A stretch of DNA of 29,511 nt, from contig JBMYRC010000043.1 of the NCBI GenBank assembly GCA_049601975.1, forward strand, positions 1 to 29,511. Reading direction: 5' to 3'. This document shows positions 16,473 to 24,196 of the stretch, in pieces. How positions within the stretch are numbered: the first letter of the stretch is position 1; every line of letters begins with the position of its first letter. A program made the position numbers and the translations under genes. A model generated the notes under the pieces. It had not been told where the DNA came from. It ran no database searches and saw only the letters and a list, made by a program, of their open reading frames with translations. The DNA is from UBA6544 sp049601975 (GTDB lineage Bacteria; Pseudomonadota; Alphaproteobacteria; UBA8366).

Positions 16473-17729
16473 CTACTGAGCCCAGGGGTACGGCCCGGCA
16501 CCCCGCTCTTCGATGAGGTGACCGGACGAGAACCGCTCGATGGTGAACTTGGCGTTCAGATCGTGCGGGCGGTCTTGTGCGATCGTGTGGGCGAAGCACC
16601 AACCCGACGCGGGGGTCGCCTTAAACCCGCCATAGCACCAACCGCCATTGATAAAGAGACCCGGGATCGGCGATTTCGCGATGATCGGGCTACCGTCCAT
16701 GGTCATGTCCATCACACCGCCCCAGTGGCGATGAAAGCGGAGGCGCGACAGGCTCGGCATCAACGAGACGCCCGCCGCCATGACGTGATCGATCAGCGGC
16801 AGATTGCCGCGCTGGGCATAAGAGTTATAGCCGTCGAGATCACCGCCGAAGACCAGCGTGCCCTTATCCGATTGGCTGAGGTAGAAATGCATCGCCCCGC
16901 AAGAGACAACGATATCTACCAATGGCTTGAGCGGCTCGGATACAAACGCCTGCAGCACATGGGTCTCAATGGGAAGCTTCAACCCGGCTTTCTCTGCCAG
17001 ATGCCCCGTATGGCCCGCAACGGTCGTGCCCACCTTCTTCGCACCGATGCGCCCACGTGTGGTCTCTACACCGACGATCCGCTCGCCCTCTTTCACGAAG
17101 CCTAAGACTTCGCAATTTTGGATCAGGTCAACGCCGTAGCTATCCGCTCCCCGCGCATACCCCCACGCGACCGCGTCGTGGCGCGCGACCCCGGCGCGGT
17201 CCTGCCAGAGTGCGCCATAAATTGGAAACCGGGCACTCGGTGTATAGTCGAAATAAGGTGCGATCTTTTGCACTTCTTCGCGGGTGAGGATATCCGCGTC
17301 GATGCCATTGGCGCGCATGGTGTTGCCGCGTTTCGAGAGCACCGTCATGTTCGCATCGGAATGCCCGAGATTAAGCTGGCCCCGCTGCGAGAGCATGACA
17401 TTAAAGTTCAGGTCTTGCGACAAGCCTTCCCAGAGCCGCATGGATTTCTCGTAGAACAGCGTATTGCCGGGTGCGAGATAGTTGGAACGCACGATGGTCG
17501 TGTTCCGCCCCGTATTGCCACCGCCGAGATAGCCCTTCTCCAGCACCGCGACATTGGTGACCCCATGCACCTTGGCCAGATAGTACGCTGTCGCCAACCC
17601 GTGCCCACCGCCGCCGATGATCACCACGTCATATTCCGGCTTGGGCTCCGGGTCGCGCCACATGCGCTCCCAGTTCTTATGACCGGTGGCGGCGTTCTTC
17701 AACAAACTGAATATGGAATATCGCGACAC
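16473..17729 (-). CDS. soxB: sarcosine oxidase beta subunit
   Basis: The 418-residue subunit carries the sarcosine oxidation site. The FAD Rossmann motif is DVVIIGGGGHGLATAYYLAK (about 34-53), followed by LEKGYLGGGNTGRNTTIVRSNY, the family signature around the substrate face of the flavin. C-terminal MDMTMDGSPIIAKSPIPGLFINGGWCYGGFKATPASG is also typical. The start is probably GTG 17729 (VSRYSIFSLLKNA), which gives the usual SoxB length. An in-frame ATG at 17798 would add 23 residues unlike the family. It is first in the sox operon and diverges from the ureohydrolase gene across about 101 bases, which must contain both promoters. Confidence 0.93.
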   Translation of the reverse strand: MSRYSIFSLLKNAATGHKNWERMWRDPEPKPEYDVVIIGGGGHGLATAYYLAKVHGVTNVAVLEKGYLGGGNTGRNTTIVRSNYLAPGNTLFYEKSMRLWEGLSQDLNFNVMLSQRGQLNLGHSDANMTVLSKRGNTMRANGIDADILTREEVQKIAPYFDYTPSARFPIYGALWQDRAGVARHDAVAWGYARGADSYGVDLIQNCEVLGFVKEGERIVGVETTRGRIGAKKVGTTVAGHTGHLAEKAGLKLPIETHVLQAFVSEPLKPLVDIVVSCGAMHFYLSQSDKGTLVFGGDLDGYNSYAQRGNLPLIDHVMAAGVSLMPSLSRLRFHRHWGGVMDMTMDGSPIIAKSPIPGLFINGGWCYGGFKATPASGWCFAHTIAQDRPHDLNAKFTIERFSSGHLIEERGAGPYPWAQ

Positions 17730-17830
17730 GCGCTGGCCTCGGACGACGGTTGGAGAAACCCTGCCTAGTGACTTAGACTCATTTCCAGGCGAAACCAAAT
17801 TTTACAGTGCATTTGCCGGGGAGCAAGACC

Positions 17831-18787
17831 ATGAGTGACGACAATATCTTCCAACCACCAGATCACACGCTCTACCCGCGCTATACAGGTATCCCAACTT
17901 TCATGCGGGTGCCCTATGTCCAGGACGTCACGCAATTGGATATCGCCATGGTCGGCGTGCCCTTCGACAGCGCCGTCACCAACCGCCCTGGCGCGCGCCA
18001 CGGCCCCCGCGAAGTGCGCAACCAATCGAGCCTGATCCGCCGGGTCCATCACGTCACAGGCATGAATCCATACGACCTGTGCAAAATCGGTGACGCAGGC
18101 GACACGCCGGTCAATCCGGTCAACCTGATGAAATGCCTCGACCTCATCACCGAATTCTACGAGCCGATCGCGGCGGCTGGCGTCACCCCCCTTTCCGTCG
18201 GCGGCGATCATCTGATCACGCTGCCGATCTTCCGCGCCATCGCCAAGGACGGCCCGGTCGGCATGGTGCATTTCGACGCCCACACGGACACGGCGGACGA
18301 AGCCTACAACGGCGAGAAATTCCACCACGGCACCCCTTTCCGCCGCGCCGTCGAGGAAGGCCTGCTGGACCCGAAACGGGTCATCCAAATCGGCATAAGA
18401 GGCTCAACGTCAGGCGGCGACTACCACCAATTCTCCCACGACAGCGGCATGCGGGTGATCTATATCGAGGAATTCTTCGAGATCGGCGTCGACAAGGTCG
18501 TCGCGGAAGCCCGCCGCGTGGTCGGCGACGGCCCGACATATGTGAGCTTCGACGTCGACGGCCTCGACCCGGTCTACGCGCCAGGCACCGGCACACCCGA
18601 AGTCGGCGGCTACACCACCCACGATGCGCAGCGCATGCTGCGCGGCCTCAGCGGCTGTAACCTGATCGGCGGTGACGTCGTCGAAGTCTCCCCGCCCCTC
18701 GACCCGACCGGCAACACCGCGTTGGTGGGGGCCACAATGATGTTCGAAATCCTATGCCTCCTCGCCGAGGCCCGCACGTCCAGTTGA
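17831..18787 (+). CDS. ureohydrolase (agmatinase/guanidino-acid hydrolase family)
   Basis: The 318-residue protein has the full arginase-fold manganese set: GGDH with His127, Asp149/His151/Asp153 in FDAHTD, and Asp241/Asp243 in SFDVDGLDP. It hydrolyses a guanidino group to an amine plus urea. The N-terminal block IPTFMRVPYVQDV and NRPGARHGPREVRNQS is typical of the agmatinase-like branch that includes guanidinobutyrase and guanidinopropionase, so agmatine is only one candidate. Position next to sarcosine oxidase makes guanidinoacetate- or creatine-like substrates attractive. I choose ATG 17831 (GGGGAG 7 bases upstream) over the in-frame GTG at 17807. It diverges from soxB and is probably co-regulated. 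Confidence 0.92.
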   Translation: MSDDNIFQPPDHTLYPRYTGIPTFMRVPYVQDVTQLDIAMVGVPFDSAVTNRPGARHGPREVRNQSSLIRRVHHVTGMNPYDLCKIGDAGDTPVNPVNLMKCLDLITEFYEPIAAAGVTPLSVGGDHLITLPIFRAIAKDGPVGMVHFDAHTDTADEAYNGEKFHHGTPFRRAVEEGLLDPKRVIQIGIRGSTSGGDYHQFSHDSGMRVIYIEEFFEIGVDKVVAEARRVVGDGPTYVSFDVDGLDPVYAPGTGTPEVGGYTTHDAQRMLRGLSGCNLIGGDVVEVSPPLDPTGNTALVGATMMFEILCLLAEARTSS

Positions 18788-19087
18788 CCATCGTGTATCC
18801 CTCTTACCCAATTCCGTCATTCCGGAGCGCGAAGCGAACCTGGAATTAGTGCCTGAGCCTATCTAACAGTTGGAGCCGTTGACGGATAATCTCAGGCCAT
18901 AATTCCGTGTCTGGTCATGGTCCATCCCGGAGTGACGACGTTAAATCGGTATACAGGTTTGTTCTTCAGCATGGCTTGGGTAACAAAGCTTCATCTCGAT
19001 CCGCTTGGCTAATCCGCCCAACGGGGTGTTGATGAGGCGCAAACAAACCGTACATCAATTCTATCGTCACATTGCGGGGAAAATGTC
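18788..19087. other. 300-base gene-free spacer with repeats
   Basis: No supportable gene is present. It holds the repeat copy at 18816-18857. A weaker repeat-like stretch lies around 18901-18940 (ATTCCGTGTCTGGTCATGG then TCCCGGAGTGACGAC). The last 100 bases should contain the promoter for the dioxygenase gene at 19088. GCGGGGA at 19074-19080 is its Shine-Dalgarno. Confidence 0.6.
18816..18857. repeat. interspersed palindrome-type intergenic repeat, copy 2
   Basis: Read on the minus strand it starts CTCAGGCACTAATTCCAGG and ends GCTCCGGAATGAC. It shares both end blocks with the copy at 11712-11757 with a few substitutions. It lies just downstream of the ureohydrolase gene. The two copies are about 7 kb apart in opposite orientation and bracket the sox/ureohydrolase block. 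Confidence 0.7.
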
Positions 19088-19939
19088 ATGAGCTACCAGC
19101 ATATCGAGGTCACGCCGATCGCCGGAGCGTGCGGAGCGGAGATTAGCGGTGTCGATCTGTCCGAGGACCTCGACGAACAGCGGATCGGCGAAGTGAAGCG
19201 GGCCTTTCATGAAAACCTAGTGATCTTCTTCCGCGACCAGGACATGACGGAAAATCAGCACAAGGCATTCGGCGCCCGGTTTGGCGAGCTGAACATTCAT
19301 CCACGTTATGTGCCGCTCGAGGGGCATCCGGAGATATTTCCAATCCGCAAGGACCCGGAGCATACCAAGATTGTCGGCGGCAGTTGGCATCAAGATCTCA
19401 CCCATCTGGAGACGCCACCCCTTGGCTCGATCCTCTATGCGCTCGACGTCCCGTCGGTCGGCGGCGACACGTTGTTCTCCAATCAATACCTGGCCTATGA
19501 AAGCCTGTCGGACGGCATGCGCGATATGCTGGACGGGCTGACCGCCGTGCACGACAACCGAATTCAAGCGCCGAAAGCCACAGAAGCGCGCAACGCCAAG
19601 ATGACCAGCAAGCTGCGCGACGATCCCGAAGAGGAAGACGAGCCCGATATGGAGCACCCGGTCGTCGTCACCCATCCGGAGACCGGGCGGAAGGCGCTGT
19701 TCGTCAATCGCCCGCGAACGCACCGCTTCCGGGGCATGACCGAGGAAGAGAGCAAACCGCTGCTTCAATTCCTGTTCGACCACAGCCACCGCCCGGAGTT
19801 CACCTGCCGCTTCCGTTGGGAGAAAGGCTCCGTCGCCTTTTGGGACAACCGCTGCTTGATGCACAAGGCGCTGAATGATTATCCGGGGCACAAGCGCTAC
19901 ATGAACCGGGTCACGGTCGAGGGGACACGGCCGATATAA
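19088..19939 (+). CDS. TauD/TfdA family Fe(II)/2-oxoglutarate dioxygenase, copy 1
   Basis: The 283-residue protein has the TauD fold and iron triad. His101-x-Asp103 is in SWHQDLTH, His259 is in WDNRCLMH, and Arg274 in NRVTVEG is in place to hold the 2-oxoglutarate carboxylate. The N-terminus IAGACGAEISGVDLSEDL and VIFFRDQDM are standard. An acidic insert (DDPEEEDEPDMEHP, about 178-191) sits before the C-terminal core. The family hydroxylates and often cleaves small acids such as taurine, alkylsulfates, aryloxyacetates or quaternary amines; the substrate is not readable here. GCGGGGA lies 7 bases upstream of the ATG. Next on the strand is an MFS carrier, a plausible substrate importer. Confidence 0.92.
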   Translation: MSYQHIEVTPIAGACGAEISGVDLSEDLDEQRIGEVKRAFHENLVIFFRDQDMTENQHKAFGARFGELNIHPRYVPLEGHPEIFPIRKDPEHTKIVGGSWHQDLTHLETPPLGSILYALDVPSVGGDTLFSNQYLAYESLSDGMRDMLDGLTAVHDNRIQAPKATEARNAKMTSKLRDDPEEEDEPDMEHPVVVTHPETGRKALFVNRPRTHRFRGMTEEESKPLLQFLFDHSHRPEFTCRFRWEKGSVAFWDNRCLMHKALNDYPGHKRYMNRVTVEGTRPI

Positions 19940-20006
19940 ATATTCTTTGTTGCCCAGCCGAAGAGCCGGGATACAGCGCACACGCCAAGGACCGGAACTG
20001 GCTGGG

Positions 20007-20035
20007 TCCCGGATAACGCTGTCGCGTTTCCGGGA
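20007..20035. repeat. hairpin repeat between dioxygenase and MFS genes
   Basis: TCCCGGA (20007-20013), a bulged T and AACGC (20015-20019) pair with GCGTT (20024-20028) and TCCGGGA (20029-20035) around a TGTC loop. That makes a 12-bp stem with one bulge. The flanking CTGGCTGGG and AAACGATG resemble another common proteobacterial intergenic palindrome. The 19955-19985 stretch (AGCCGGGATACAGCGCA) looks like a decayed inverted relative. It may end the dioxygenase transcript or protect its 3' end; no T-run follows. Confidence 0.65.
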
Positions 20036-20057
20036 AACGATGTGAGGGGGAAGCGGT

Positions 20058-20081
20058 ATGGGATACCTGCATCATGACTGA
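20058..20081 (+). other. possible 7-codon leader ORF overlapping the MFS start
   Basis: ATG 20058 has a strong Shine-Dalgarno (GAGGGGG, 20044-20050) at ideal 7-base spacing and encodes MGYLHHD before TGA at 20079-20081. This stop overlaps the first codons of the MFS gene (ATG 20074) in another frame. The MFS ATG itself lacks a comparable Shine-Dalgarno. Coupled re-initiation is possible; chance is not excluded. Confidence 0.3.
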
Positions 20082-21255
20082 ACCTTCCCCATCGATAAAA
20101 CCCGGCTCGGCAATTGCCGCGGCATTACTGTTCAATCCAATGCTGGGGTCGCTCTATGCGTGGAGTGTTTTTCTCGGACCGCTCGAAGTGGAACTCGGCG
20201 TGCCACGTTCGGAAATCAGCACGGTCTTTGGGGTCGCCATTTTCGGCCTGACGGCTGGCCTGGTCTGCGCACCGATGGCGAACAGCAGAGTACCGACCGC
20301 ATTGCTTCCCATCGTCGCAACGCTGCTGTGTGTCGGCGGATTGGTCATCTCCGCAGAGGCTAACTCCTTACTCATGCTAACCGTCAGCTATGGCGGCTTG
20401 TTCGGTTTTGGCGCGGGTTTTGGATACAGCGTCACGTTGCAACTCATCAACCGAGCACTCGCCGACCGCAGAGGCCTCGCTAATGGATTGGGGCTAGGTG
20501 CATTTCCCATCGGCGCGATTGGCTTCTCTCTGATCTTCGGCATGATTATCGAGACGGTTGGCTCCCGCAGCATCTTCCTCGGCACCGCCATTCTCTTCGC
20601 CGTGGGTGGATTGATGGCGGCGTTCCTGACCCATCGCTCCGGCATTCGCTTCGACCGTGTAGCGGATATTGTCACGGAGAGGGCTGAGTTTCCGCGGATA
20701 CTGTTTCCCCTCATATGGCTTGGTTTTTTCCTGGCGGCCGCGGGCGGCGTCTTGGCGATTGGGCACGCCGCCGGCATTCTGACGAGCCGGGGCGGCAGCG
20801 CGATGATCGCGGTTACCGGCGCCGTCTTCGTCAATATCGGCAATGCCGGAGGACGCCTCGGCGCCGGTTGGGCCTGTGATTATTTTTCACCCGGCACAGT
20901 CGCCACCATGGCCCATCTTTCGGCACTCATTGGTTTTCTCATCATTATATTCTTGCCAGGCCCAATCGCGGCCCTTGTCGCAGTTGCTTTCGTGGGCCTC
21001 AGCTATGGGATGGCTTCGGGGGCATATCCTTCCGCCGTCTCGATCTTCTTTGGGATCGAACGCTACGGGCGCAATCTCGGCATCTTGATCACGGCCTGGG
21101 GTGTCGCGGGATTGATCAGCCCTTGGGTTGGGGGATGGCTGTTCGACCGGACCGGCGATTACGTCTTAGCAAGCATACTCGGCGCGGTATTGGCGATAAT
21201 CGGTATTGTCGTGAGCATGAATATTCGCGCGCCAACATCTGGATCGTCACGCTAA
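20074..21255 (+). CDS. MFS transporter, OFA-like
   Basis: The 393-residue protein has about 12 transmembrane helices. Near the N-terminus, NPMLGSLYAWSVFLGPLEVELGVPRSEIS resembles the oxalate/formate antiporter-like branch of the major facilitator superfamily. FGFGAGFGYSVTLQLINRALADRRGLANGLGLG follows in helices 4-5. A cytoplasmic loop separates two six-helix halves. Such carriers usually move small mono- or dicarboxylates across the inner membrane. The gene lies between two TauD-type dioxygenase genes and could feed one of them. Its stop overlaps the stop of the convergent dioxygenase gene by a few bases. Confidence 0.88.
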   Translation: MTEPSPSIKPGSAIAAALLFNPMLGSLYAWSVFLGPLEVELGVPRSEISTVFGVAIFGLTAGLVCAPMANSRVPTALLPIVATLLCVGGLVISAEANSLLMLTVSYGGLFGFGAGFGYSVTLQLINRALADRRGLANGLGLGAFPIGAIGFSLIFGMIIETVGSRSIFLGTAILFAVGGLMAAFLTHRSGIRFDRVADIVTERAEFPRILFPLIWLGFFLAAAGGVLAIGHAAGILTSRGGSAMIAVTGAVFVNIGNAGGRLGAGWACDYFSPGTVATMAHLSALIGFLIIIFLPGPIAALVAVAFVGLSYGMASGAYPSAVSIFFGIERYGRNLGILITAWGVAGLISPWVGGWLFDRTGDYVLASILGAVLAIIGIVVSMNIRAPTSGSSR

Positions 21256-22118
21256 ATCGGCGCGTCGCCTTTTAAGGTCGTGCGGTGCATATAGCGCCGC
21301 TGCGGTAGAGCATAGTCGCCGATGGCGATGTGCTGGCAGGGAATATTGTCCCACATCAACAGGTCACCTTTGCGCCATCGATGGGTATAGACGAATTCCG
21401 GGCGTTTGATATGAGCCCACAATTCCGACAACAGGGACTCCGCCTCTGCCGTTGGAAGCCCCTTGATGCTGAAGGTATGCCCCTCGTTCACATAAATATT
21501 TTTGCGACCGGTGATCGGGTGCGTGCGCACCACCTTATGCGTGACTGATGGGACTTGCTCCTCTTGCGTCTCGTTGAGCTCGGCATCGGGGTCGAAATCC
21601 TCGTTAATTTTCTTGAACCGATGGGCGAGGCTGAACTCCGCCTCTAAGTTCTCGATCCGCGCTTTCATCTCGTCCGGCAGTGCGTCATAGGCGACGGCCG
21701 CGCTGGCGAACCGTGTCTCGCCGAGAGGTTCGCCCTTATCGTCGTGCGGAATCTCAATTGCATAGAGCAACGATCCCCGGCTCGGCTCCACTGCATAAGA
21801 AAGATCGGTGTGCCAGTAGCGGCCCGCATCCGGTACACCGATATTGCGACCCTCGTCCTCCACATTGGAGACGACGAGGATTTCCTTGTGTTCCGGGTGC
21901 AGGTACTGATCAAGCACGTGAATTTCGAGGCCGCCGAAGCGGCGGCTGAAACCGACATGCTGTTCGGGCGAGATGTCTTGATCCCGGAATAACAGAACCG
22001 AATGCTCGTTATACGCTCTCTCAATTTCGGCAAAATCCGCATTGCTTAAGGCTTTCGACAAGTCGACGCCCCGGACTTCCGCACCGAGTGCGGCGTCGAA
22101 AGGGTGGATGGTAACCAT
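21252..22118 (-). CDS. TauD/TfdA family Fe(II)/2-oxoglutarate dioxygenase, copy 2
   Basis: The 288-residue protein (start MVTIHPFDAALGAEV) has His103-x-Asp105 in RYWHTDLSY, His263 in WDNIPCQHIAIGDY and Arg279 near the C-terminus. These are the iron and 2-oxoglutarate ligands. VLLFRDQDISPEQHVGFSRRFG is the standard N-terminal block. GGAGGGGG precedes two tandem ATG codons (22121 and 22118); the second has the better spacing and matches paralogues. It diverges from copy 1 throughout, so it is not a recent duplication. It lies 17 bases after the deacetylase gene on the same strand, so the two are probably co-transcribed. Confidence 0.92.
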   Translation of the reverse strand: MVTIHPFDAALGAEVRGVDLSKALSNADFAEIERAYNEHSVLLFRDQDISPEQHVGFSRRFGGLEIHVLDQYLHPEHKEILVVSNVEDEGRNIGVPDAGRYWHTDLSYAVEPSRGSLLYAIEIPHDDKGEPLGETRFASAAVAYDALPDEMKARIENLEAEFSLAHRFKKINEDFDPDAELNETQEEQVPSVTHKVVRTHPITGRKNIYVNEGHTFSIKGLPTAEAESLLSELWAHIKRPEFVYTHRWRKGDLLMWDNIPCQHIAIGDYALPQRRYMHRTTLKGDAPI

Positions 22119-22135
22119 CATGCCCCCTCCCCTGC

Positions 22136-23038
22136 TCACGCATTCTCCAGGCAATAACGCGCGACTTCTTCGTGGGTCCCGAACCAGACACCGTCGTGCC
22201 CCTTAATATGATCGATCAAACCATCGAGTATCCGCATGCGCGAGCGATGGCCGATCACATGCGGGTGCATGGTAATCAGACAAAGACCGCGCTCAGTATA
22301 GGCTCCGTCGAACTCCGCCTTGAAAATATCGAGCACATCGAAAGGCGATGTGTGCGGGCGGGCCGTGCCGCGCCGGTCCATGCTCATATACGGTGCGTCG
22401 TCCTTGATCCATTCGACTGGCAACTCGACGAGACCCGTCGGTTCACCGTCTTCCAATAATTCGTACGGCTCGTCATCGGCCATCAACGATGAATCATAGA
22501 GCAATGCCATTTCGCGGCAGATTTTCAGCGTATAAGGCGTGAAATCCCAGGACGGTGTCCGCATGCCGACCGGGCGTTTACCCGATGTCCGTTCCAAAAC
22601 GTCGGCCGCGCGCATCATGATGTCACGCTCTTCGGTCTCGGTCAGGTCGCTGTTGAATTCGTGTATCCAGCCGTGAATACCGACTTCATGACCGTCGTCG
22701 ACGACCGCTTTCTGTTCTTCGGGATGCAGCTCCGCGACCACGGCGGGGACGAAGAAGCTCGCTTTAATATCGTTACGCGCCAATGTTTCACGGATACGGC
22801 GTATGCCAACTCGGCTGCCGTACTCGCCCTGACTCAACTTGCCAGGTGACGATTCGCCGAAGCGCAACGTGCTCGATTCATGATCGGAATCAAAGGAGAG
22901 CGCCACCGCGACTTTTGCACCACCCGGCCATTCCTTCGGCTTCAAGGATCGCCCGGCGCGCACCTTATTGACGATCCCGCGCCAACTCTCTTCCGGCCAG
23001 CGCCAGGGGGCATCCGCATTCGCTTGATCGTCGGGCAT
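22136..23038 (-). CDS. metal-dependent NodB-fold hydrolase (polysaccharide deacetylase family)
   Basis: Unlike the two PuuE-like proteins, this 300-residue protein keeps the metal site: Asp50 and Asp52 in LSFDSDHE, and His122/His126 in GIHGWIHEF. RTPSWDFTP and ITMHPHVIGHRSRM complete the NodB motifs. It resembles the HP0310-type branch whose members have been linked to peptidoglycan deacetylation or cyclic imide/hydantoin hydrolysis. There is no signal peptide, so a cytoplasmic small-molecule amidase is likelier than a wall enzyme. AAGGAGA 7 bases before ATG 23038 fixes the start; the frame is open to 23086. Confidence 0.88.
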   Translation of the reverse strand: MPDDQANADAPWRWPEESWRGIVNKVRAGRSLKPKEWPGGAKVAVALSFDSDHESSTLRFGESSPGKLSQGEYGSRVGIRRIRETLARNDIKASFFVPAVVAELHPEEQKAVVDDGHEVGIHGWIHEFNSDLTETEERDIMMRAADVLERTSGKRPVGMRTPSWDFTPYTLKICREMALLYDSSLMADDEPYELLEDGEPTGLVELPVEWIKDDAPYMSMDRRGTARPHTSPFDVLDIFKAEFDGAYTERGLCLITMHPHVIGHRSRMRILDGLIDHIKGHDGVWFGTHEEVARYCLENA

Positions 23039-23185
23039 CGGGCGTCTCCTTGTAAGCGTTCTCTTATCAATATCACTGCATTCCAAAAAAAATCCACCGG
23101 TTGGGGAATAAACGGCGTTTTTGAACGTTTATCTAATATAGGACGTTCCCGTCCACCACTAACCAACTGCTTCAAGGAGAATGAA

Positions 23186-23536
23186 ATGTCTAAATTACTG
23201 GGTCTCACCGTCGCCGCAATGGTTGCCTTGCCAGCTTCGAACGTCATGGCCGACGCGATGAAGAAAGATGCCATGATGAAAAAAGACGGCATGATGAAGC
23301 ACAAGAAATTGGCCAAAGCTTCCAAGGCGGCCCTTGAGGCATCGGGAGTTCTAAAACGCTCGGTCGCGACCAATACCGTGGATGCCAGCACATTCTACCC
23401 CGCCGAGGATTACCATCAGAACTACTATCGCACTAATCCCTTGAGGTATAAATTCTATCGCTTCAATTGCGGGCGCGATCAACGCATCACTGATCTTTGG
23501 GGCAACGAAGCATATAAGAGTATTAAAAAACATTAG
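23186..23536 (+). CDS. secreted chimeric protein: MXKDX-like head fused to an MsrA C-terminal fragment
   Basis: The 116-residue protein starts with a signal peptide (about 1-22, MSKLLGLTVAAMVALPASNVMA). A Met/Lys-rich stretch of the MXKDX pentapeptide type (MKKDAMMKKDGMMKHKK, about 25-41) follows. From about residue 47 it reads as the last third of methionine sulfoxide reductase A: EASGVLKRSVATN, TFYPAEDYHQNYYRTNPLRYKFYR, CGRDQR. The catalytic GCFWC-type motif and the first two thirds of MsrA are missing, so MsrA activity is not expected. One Cys (95) remains. AAGGAG lies 6 bases upstream of the ATG. It could be a deletion derivative of a periplasmic MsrA or a repurposed small protein. Confidence 0.75.
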   Translation: MSKLLGLTVAAMVALPASNVMADAMKKDAMMKKDGMMKHKKLAKASKAALEASGVLKRSVATNTVDASTFYPAEDYHQNYYRTNPLRYKFYRFNCGRDQRITDLWGNEAYKSIKKH

Positions 23537-23674
23537 GAACCTCAGCGGAAGACACTCCTGATTTCTCCGGCCAACATCACGACCATTTGTTCCCACGCAG
23601 GCCCGTTCGCATTCCATTTCCATCCAGCCATTCACTAAGCTGTACAACTGTATTCTGATTGAGGGGAACGTCAC

Positions 23675-24091
23675 TTGCCAAGCGTCGGGGGACACACGGA
23701 ACGGCAGCCACGCATCATGATCGTCGATAACGATGGCATCCTGCGAGATAATATTGCCGAAATATTATCCGAAACTGGGTACGAAATACACCAAGCTACA
23801 ACCGGTGAGGAAGCCGTGAATCTCATCGCCCTAGAATCCTTCGACCTCATCGTCACCGATATCTTTATGCCCGACATCGATGGGATCGAACTCATCCGAA
23901 AACTCCTTAAAGGGGACAATGCAACCCGCGTGTTGGCGATAACAGGACATTCCGGAGACGTCGATCATCTTTAAGTCGCCGAAGCCTTGGGCGCCCGCCA
24001 CACTTTGCGCGAGCCTTTCCGCAGCCAGGAATTACTGTACGCCGTTACGCAATGCTTGTGCGAGCTATCAATACCACTCAAAGCATCCTGA
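23675..24091 (+). pseudogene. CheY-like receiver domain protein with in-frame stop
   Basis: From TTG 23675 (GAGGGG 8 bases upstream) the frame encodes a receiver domain. Acidic residues are in IVDND (Asp18, Asp20), phosphoacceptor Asp62 is in VTDIFMPDIDG, and Thr90 is in LAIT. A TAA at 23972-23974 stops it at residue 99. The same frame continues after the stop as VAEALGARHTLREPFRSQELLYAVTQCLCEL, the expected beta5/alpha5 part, to TGA at 24089. So one nonsense codon (AAA to TAA would explain it) splits the gene. The conserved Lys before Pro-Phe is Glu here. The truncated product lacks the last strand and helix and is unlikely to switch normally. Confidence 0.75.
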
Positions 24092-24196
24092 CCCGGCACC
24101 AAGGCCGTTTGAAATTCGTCCCTACAATTGCGATCAATCGCAGCGCCTGATAGCGTGACATTCACAAATGGAATGCACATTTCGGGGAATTATCGG

